Shown here: piece after piece, positions 28,181 to 33,096 of the stretch
Numbering within the stretch: the first letter of the stretch is position 1
Layout: every line of letters begins with the position of its first letter
From: Candidatus Zipacnadia bacterium
GTDB lineage: Bacteria; Armatimonadota; Zipacnadia; Zipacnadales; Zipacnadaceae
NCBI GenBank assembly: GCA_029819875.1
Contig: JALGVG010000002.1
Location: 1 to 33,096, forward strand
Direction: 5' to 3'
DNA length: 33,096 nucleotides
Notes under the pieces: model-generated
The model's database searches: none
What the model was told of the DNA's origin: nothing
The model's input: only the letters and a program-made list of their open reading frames with translations
Made by a program: the position numbers and the translations under genes

Positions 28181-29305
28181 CTATTTCGCCTGCGGCTCGA
28201 TAATGGCCTTTATTGCCTGCCTGGTGGCTATGGCCTGCAGCGCTTCATTGGCCTGGCTGAGGGGGAAGCGGTGGGTGATCATCTCCTGCAGCGGGTACTT
28301 GCCGCTGAGGGTGAGGGTGACGGCCTCGTACATGTGCCGGGCGTCGCTGACCCACACGCCTTGGAGGCGGAGATTGCGGACGGCAATCTGCTCGAAGGGC
28401 AAGATGGACATCTCGCCGACGGGGACGGCGATGCCGGGGATGGCCACGCTTCCGCCGCGGCAGGCCAGGTCAACGGCTTCCTGGGCACAGGCCTTGACGC
28501 CGGTGCACTCGATGACATAGTCCGCTCCCAGGCCGTGGGTTGCGTCCAGGACGGCCTGGCGGCGCTCGTCAGGCCCGACTTCATCCACGTTGACGGGGAT
28601 GCAGCCGAAGCTTTCGGCCAACTGCAGGCGGGGGATATCGGCCGCGGTGCCGAAGATGAAGACCTGAGCGGCGCCGCGCTCGAAGCAGTATGCCGCGGTG
28701 TACAGGCCCAGCGGCCCGGGGCCGATAATGACCACGGTGCTGCCCATGGTGATGTCCAGCAGCTCGATGGTATGGGCGGCGGTGGCCCCGGAGCAGGTGG
28801 CGGCGGCGATCAGGCCGTCATCGCAATCTTCGGGCAGTTTCATTATCTCGCTTTGGGGGTGGACGTAAAGCACCTCGGCGTAGTTGCCGGTCAGGTACGG
28901 CCACTGGTCACAACTGTACATGGTGCCGTAGACCTTGCGATACAGGCACAAGGAGGGTTCGCGGCGCTTGGCGCAGTAGACGCAGCGGCCGCAGGTGACC
29001 CCGCGGTGCCAGACGATCTTGTCGCCGACCTTCAGCTCTTCGCCGAAGAGGTCGCGCTTTGGGCCGTTGAGCATGCGGATGCGCCCCACCCCTTCGTGGC
29101 CGAGGATCATGGGCAAGCGGGTACGCGGGTCCTTGCCGGCCCAGATGTGGACATCGGAGCCGCAGACGCCGGCGGCGGTGATGTCCACAAGCAGCGCTCC
29201 GGGCTGAGGGTCGGGAAGCTCGAACTCGCGCATCTGCATTGGCTGGGAATAGGCCTCAACTACCATTGCTTTCGCCGTGTCACTCAAGAGCAGTTCACCT
29301 CGCAT
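28181..29305 (-). CDS. Zn-dependent medium-chain alcohol dehydrogenase family protein; start uncertain (29305, a TTG, or ATG 29266)
   Basis: GVCGSDVHIWAGK, GHEGVGRI, structural Zn cysteines CGRCVYCAKRREPSLC, VVIIGPGPLGLYTAAYCFERGA. Confidence 0.9.
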   Translation of the reverse strand: MRGELLLSDTAKAMVVEAYSQPMQMREFELPDPQPGALLVDITAAGVCGSDVHIWAGKDPRTRLPMILGHEGVGRIRMLNGPKRDLFGEELKVGDKIVWHRGVTCGRCVYCAKRREPSLCLYRKVYGTMYSCDQWPYLTGNYAEVLYVHPQSEIMKLPEDCDDGLIAAATCSGATAAHTIELLDITMGSTVVIIGPGPLGLYTAAYCFERGAAQVFIFGTAADIPRLQLAESFGCIPVNVDEVGPDERRQAVLDATHGLGADYVIECTGVKACAQEAVDLACRGGSVAIPGIAVPVGEMSILPFEQIAVRNLRLQGVWVSDARHMYEAVTLTLSGKYPLQEMITHRFPLSQANEALQAIATRQAIKAIIEPQAK

Positions 29306-29412
29306 TGAATAGTGAATGGTACTTGACGGCCGCCCGCCGGTTGCAGCGGAGGGCAGGCCTCAATGTAGCTTGGCATACTGTAGCAGATTGTACAAGTTTT
29401 GACACCCCATCT

Positions 29413-29442
29413 TGTGGAAAACTATGTGAATTCCGTGAATAA
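29413..29442. promoter_or_regulatory. Degenerate DnaA-box pair upstream of dnaA
   Basis: TGTGGAAAA (29413-29421; complement TTTTCCACA) and CGTGAATAA (29434-29442; complement TTATTCACG). Confidence 0.5.
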
Positions 29443-29807
29443 GTCCCGGCGGCTGGGTGCCGGCGGAGCTGATCGGCCGGCGGACTGGGCGCCTGGTGGC
29501 CGGCGGCAGGGTGTCTGGCCGGGCCCGGCGCGACATGGGCCGGCGCTGAAAAGCGTGTGCCGTCGAAGATGTCGGCGGCCAGGTGCCGGTGCGATCGGCG
29601 GCAGCCCATGAGAGTAGTTTACCATGTTGTTGGTGTAGGTGTCGATGGGCGGCGGACTCGGCGTGCATGTGCGCTATCTCTGCCGGCGGTGTTGTGGCCA
29701 GCGGGCAAAAACGGCCGAATCAGGGTGATTTTGGGCATGTTCAAAAATTGTTTTGCAATACCAAGTTATACATGCTATACTCCTTCCACCCAGGGGGAGG
29801 GAGGCCC

Positions 29808-29838
29808 TTTTCCACGTTGTGGATAACATTGTGGAAAA
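29808..29838. promoter_or_regulatory. DnaA-box cluster upstream of dnaA (candidate oriC sub-region)
   Basis: TTTTCCACG (29808-29816), TGTGGATAA (29818-29826, perfect TTATCCACA on minus), TGTGGAAAA (29830-29838). Confidence 0.8.
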
Positions 29839-30237
29839 CCCCGTCATAACTGGGAAAACTGCTGTACGATTACCGTCCGCGAGCCCGGCCGCATCACGCT
29901 ATGCTCCGGTGGGCCGGTACATTATACTTCTACCTCGCAGTTACGCTCGCCTGCAGACAACTTACCAGTTCCGTAGTACTCCATAGAAACTGCCATAAAG
30001 CAGGGTTGTCGGTTCGCAAGAATAGCTTACCGCCTTGGGGGCGGTTGGGGCAGTTACAAGCAGGCGTAGTCGGCGGCCGGTTGTTCGGTGGCCATCATGC
30101 AAGTTATAGTCATACAAGCGCGGCTAGGTTGGGGGGCGGGGATGGAGAAGGCTGGCAGTAAGGTTGCAGTTGAGCAGGTCGGTTGCCATTTTCGCTTCAT
30201 CGAATACGTCCAAAAGAACAAAACAATTGGGTAAAAG

Positions 30238-31614
30238 GTGTTGCACATGCCTAACCGCGGCGAAGCTCTTTGCAAGCAGTTATGGAAGACAGCATTGCCT
30301 TTGCTTGCCGAACGAGTTGGACCCGTCACCTATGACGGCTTTCTGCGCAACGTGAAGGCCTTAAGCTATGACGGCGAGACATTCGTGCTGGAGGTGCCCA
30401 ACCAGTTTGCCAAGGCATGGCTGGAGGAGCACCACAGTGGTGTCATCGGTGCGGCGCTGGCGGAGTTGCTGCAGCGCGATGAGCCTGTGCGGCTGGACCT
30501 GCGCGTATCAGACAGGCAACCGGAGCCGGCGCCGCCGCAACTGTTGGAAGCAACGCCGCCGGCGGCTGAGACGGCCGGCGGTAATAGGATGTTGAACCCC
30601 AAGTATACCTTCGAGCAGTTCGTAGTGGCTGACTGCAATCGCTTTGCGCACGCCGCGGCTGTGCAAGTGGCCAAGTCGCCGGGAAAGAGCTACAACCCGC
30701 TGTTTATCCACTCCAAGGTCGGCCTGGGCAAGACGCACCTGATGCAGGCGATAGGTCACATGGTCTGCAAGCTGTACCCGTCGGCGCGGGTGGTGTACAT
30801 CTCGGCGGAGGATTTCGTCAACGAGCTGATTACTTCCATCCGGGACAATCGCACCGAGGCGTTTCGCCGCAAGTACCGCACGGTGGACGTGTGGCTTGTA
30901 GATGACATCCAGTTCATCGCGGCCATCGAGGGGCCTGTTTCAGAGGAGGCGTTTTTCCACACCTTCAACACGCTTTACCAAAATGACAAGCAGGTGGTGA
31001 TTGCGTCCGACTGTCCGCCGCGGCACCTGCAGCTAATCAACGAACGGCTGCGCAGCCGCCTGGAGATGGGGATCGTGGCCGACCTGCGGCATCCGGACGT
31101 GGAGACGCGCATAGCAATCCTGGAAAAGAAGGTGCAGACCGAGGAGGTCAGCATTCCGCGGGAAATCCTGGAGCTGATAGCCAAGGAGGTCGAGTCCAAT
31201 ATCCGGGTGCTCGAAGGGGCACTGTTGAACGTGTGCGCCTACGCGTCGCTGAACAATGTGGAACTGACCCCGGAGCTGGTAAAGGAGATAATTGCGCCGT
31301 ACAAGGGCAGCTCGGACCAGCACCGGGTGACGCTTGAAGAGATCGTGGATTACGTCAGCAAGCAGATGGCATGCTCCAAGGAGGATATCTTGGGGCCCAA
31401 GCGCAGCAAGGAGATCGTGTGGCCGCGGCAGGTGGCGATGTACCTGAGCAGGGAGCTTACGGACAATTCGCTGGCCGAGATCGGGCGCTTTTTCGGCAAC
31501 CGCGACCATACGACGGTAATGCACGCATACGAGAAGGTAAGTAACCTGGTGGCGACCGACGAGAAGACCTTGTGGCTGGTGAACGACATGAAGTCAGCGC
31601 TGCAGGGCAGCTAG
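30238..31614 (+). CDS. dnaA: Chromosomal replication initiator protein DnaA
   Basis: NPKYTFEQFVVADCNRFAHAAA, VGLGKTHLMQAIGH, VWLVDDIQF, C-terminal SLAEIGRFFGNRDHTTVMHAYEKV signature; followed by dnaN. Confidence 0.96.
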   Translation: MLHMPNRGEALCKQLWKTALPLLAERVGPVTYDGFLRNVKALSYDGETFVLEVPNQFAKAWLEEHHSGVIGAALAELLQRDEPVRLDLRVSDRQPEPAPPQLLEATPPAAETAGGNRMLNPKYTFEQFVVADCNRFAHAAAVQVAKSPGKSYNPLFIHSKVGLGKTHLMQAIGHMVCKLYPSARVVYISAEDFVNELITSIRDNRTEAFRRKYRTVDVWLVDDIQFIAAIEGPVSEEAFFHTFNTLYQNDKQVVIASDCPPRHLQLINERLRSRLEMGIVADLRHPDVETRIAILEKKVQTEEVSIPREILELIAKEVESNIRVLEGALLNVCAYASLNNVELTPELVKEIIAPYKGSSDQHRVTLEEIVDYVSKQMACSKEDILGPKRSKEIVWPRQVAMYLSRELTDNSLAEIGRFFGNRDHTTVMHAYEKVSNLVATDEKTLWLVNDMKSALQGS

Positions 31615-31622
31615 GGTCGGCC

Positions 31623-31858
31623 CGTGAATAAGCGGGGCAAATCTTGTGAAGGATTTGTGCAAAGCGACCGGACGGGGCGGGGTGGGGGATGATGTGGATA
31701 ATTTCAGCCGGTTGTTAAGAAGTTTATCCACAGCCAAGATGCCCACCGGTTGGACACTGAGGCGGCTTTTCCACCCTTTACACGGCCCTATTATTACTAT
31801 TACTATAGTGTATAGATATGCCGTCTTTTCGAAGTAGGGGCCGGGGTGTTGTGGAAAA
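31623..31858. promoter_or_regulatory. Probable oriC: DnaA boxes plus DnaA-trio-like element between dnaA and dnaN
   Basis: CGTGAATAA 31623-31631; TGTGGATAA 31693-31701; TTATCCACA 31724-31732; TTTTCCACC 31767-31775; CTA TTA TTA CTA TTA CTA 31788-31805; TGTGGAAAA 31850-31858. Confidence 0.85.
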
Positions 31859-31942
31859 CCAGTCGCCGGGCACCTGTTGACATGAAACATTGTAAATGTC
31901 GGGGCAGGCGCCAAGCTTTGCCTCACAGGGAGGTCAGGACGG

Positions 31943-33070
31943 ATGCTTAGCGTTGTGTGCCAGCAGTCGGACCTGTACGAGATGGTGCAGATAGTAGGCC
32001 GCGGGGTAACCGGGCGCAGCAGCTTGCCGGTGCTGAATAACATCTACTTGGAGGCGGGGGATGATTCACTGCGCCTGCTGTCAACGGACATGGAGTATCT
32101 TACCATTGACGGCAAGATCGATGCGCAAGTAGAGGAAGAGGGAGCGATAACCATTGGCGCCCGCATCCTGGGGGAGGTGGCCGGAGCGCTGGGGGAGGGT
32201 GATGTGCACCTGGAAACGCAGACCTCGGAGGGGGGGCAGGCCAATGCCGTGAGAATCAGCAGCGGCGTGGCCAGCTACAGCATCAATGCCCTGCCCGCGG
32301 ATGAGTTCCCGGTGCCACCCTCTGTAGAGGAGGGGACGGCGCTGTCGATCCCCCAAAACCTGCTGCGGGAGGTAATACAGCAGACGGTGTTTGCGGCCTC
32401 GGCGGACGAGACGCGTCCGATTCTGACCGGGGCGCTGTTCAGCATCAAGCCCGAGGGGCTGGAGGTGGTGGCTACCGACACCTATCGGCTGGTGCTGCGC
32501 AAGGTGGAGCTTGAGACCGGCATTGCCCAGCCTTGCCAGGCGATAGTGTCGGCGCGGGCGTTGAACGAGCTGGCGCGCGTGCTCAGTCCCGTATCAGACG
32601 AGGCGGTTGAGGTGATATTGTCCGAGCGGCAGATTGAGTTCAGGCTGCCGGATCTGAAACTCGGCTCCCGGCTTATCGAGGGCGAATTTCCCAAGTACGA
32701 GAAAGTCATTCCCACCAGCCACGAGAAGGAGATTCTGTGCGAGGTCAGCGAGCTGCAGACGGCATTGAGGCGCGTGCTGATAGTGGCGCGCGATGACGCC
32801 AACAGGGTTGTGTTCCGGGGCAAGCAGTCGCAGTTGCAGCTCAGCGCCAAGAGCAGCGACGTGGGAGAGGCGGGTGAAACGATTGGCGCCGAGCTGCAAG
32901 GCGACGACATAGAGATCGCCTTCAATGCCCGGTATATCCTGGAAATGCTTGGGGTCTGCCCCAGCGAGCGTGTCGTCATACGGCTTAGCGGGCCGCTTAA
33001 TCCGGGGATAATCGTGCCCGATGGGCGCGACGATTACATCTACGTAGTGATGCCGATGCAGATCATGTAG
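31943..33070 (+). CDS. dnaN: DNA polymerase III beta subunit (sliding clamp)
   Basis: 375 aa; GRSSLPVLNNIYLEA, DETRPILTGALFSI, VATDTYRLVLRKVEL, LIEGEFPKYEKVIP, C-terminal MPMQIM. SD GGGAGG upstream. Confidence 0.96.
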   Translation: MLSVVCQQSDLYEMVQIVGRGVTGRSSLPVLNNIYLEAGDDSLRLLSTDMEYLTIDGKIDAQVEEEGAITIGARILGEVAGALGEGDVHLETQTSEGGQANAVRISSGVASYSINALPADEFPVPPSVEEGTALSIPQNLLREVIQQTVFAASADETRPILTGALFSIKPEGLEVVATDTYRLVLRKVELETGIAQPCQAIVSARALNELARVLSPVSDEAVEVILSERQIEFRLPDLKLGSRLIEGEFPKYEKVIPTSHEKEILCEVSELQTALRRVLIVARDDANRVVFRGKQSQLQLSAKSSDVGEAGETIGAELQGDDIEIAFNARYILEMLGVCPSERVVIRLSGPLNPGIIVPDGRDDYIYVVMPMQIM

Positions 33071-33096
33071 GCAAGCCAGACCGGCTCATCAGTAGT

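Noticed and set aside
31877-31900. TTGACA plus GACAT...ATGTC dyad as a dnaN promoter/operator
   Set aside because: No plausible -10 at 16-18 bp and only 5-bp arms; too weak to claim.
1-33096. CRISPR array, transposon, prophage or rRNA
   Set aside because: No regularly spaced direct repeats, transposase, integrase, phage structural genes or rRNA sequences seen on reading both strands.

Overview
High-GC bacterial chromosomal window, lineage not determined. The gene mix is loosely reminiscent of Armatimonadota-like bacteria, which is a low-confidence inference. It spans a probable replication origin. From left to right: (i) a partial ORF plus a HicA-like toxin at the edge, then leuD and a tightly packed der-plsY-gpsA-HU block, tRNA-Pro(GGG) with a strong intrinsic terminator, and a class-III aminotransferase; (ii) a membrane-anchored TIM-barrel-like protein, a SAM methyltransferase and a large GH106-like protein; (iii) a 0.5-kb structured intergenic region and an orphan lipoprotein; (iv) a minus-strand block with scpA-scpB-dacA-like-rluB-like, a GT-C-like membrane protein and a CCA-adding/poly(A) polymerase family protein; (v) a minus-strand carbohydrate-related block (CBM9-like, DUF4038/apiosidase-like, LamG + alpha-toroid, beta-propeller, Zn-alcohol dehydrogenase); (vi) dnaA and dnaN with DnaA-box clusters on both sides of dnaA. 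The strongest non-coding observation is between dnaA and dnaN: perfect DnaA boxes, then a GC-rich spacer, then a run of six CTA/TTA triplets, matching the DnaA-trio layout of a basal origin-unwinding element. Other notable points are a DnaA whose Walker A lacks the canonical first glycine, a 92-bp overlap of the dacA-like and rluB-like genes, and a D-Ala-D-Ala carboxypeptidase whose signal peptide is reachable only through a non-canonical start.
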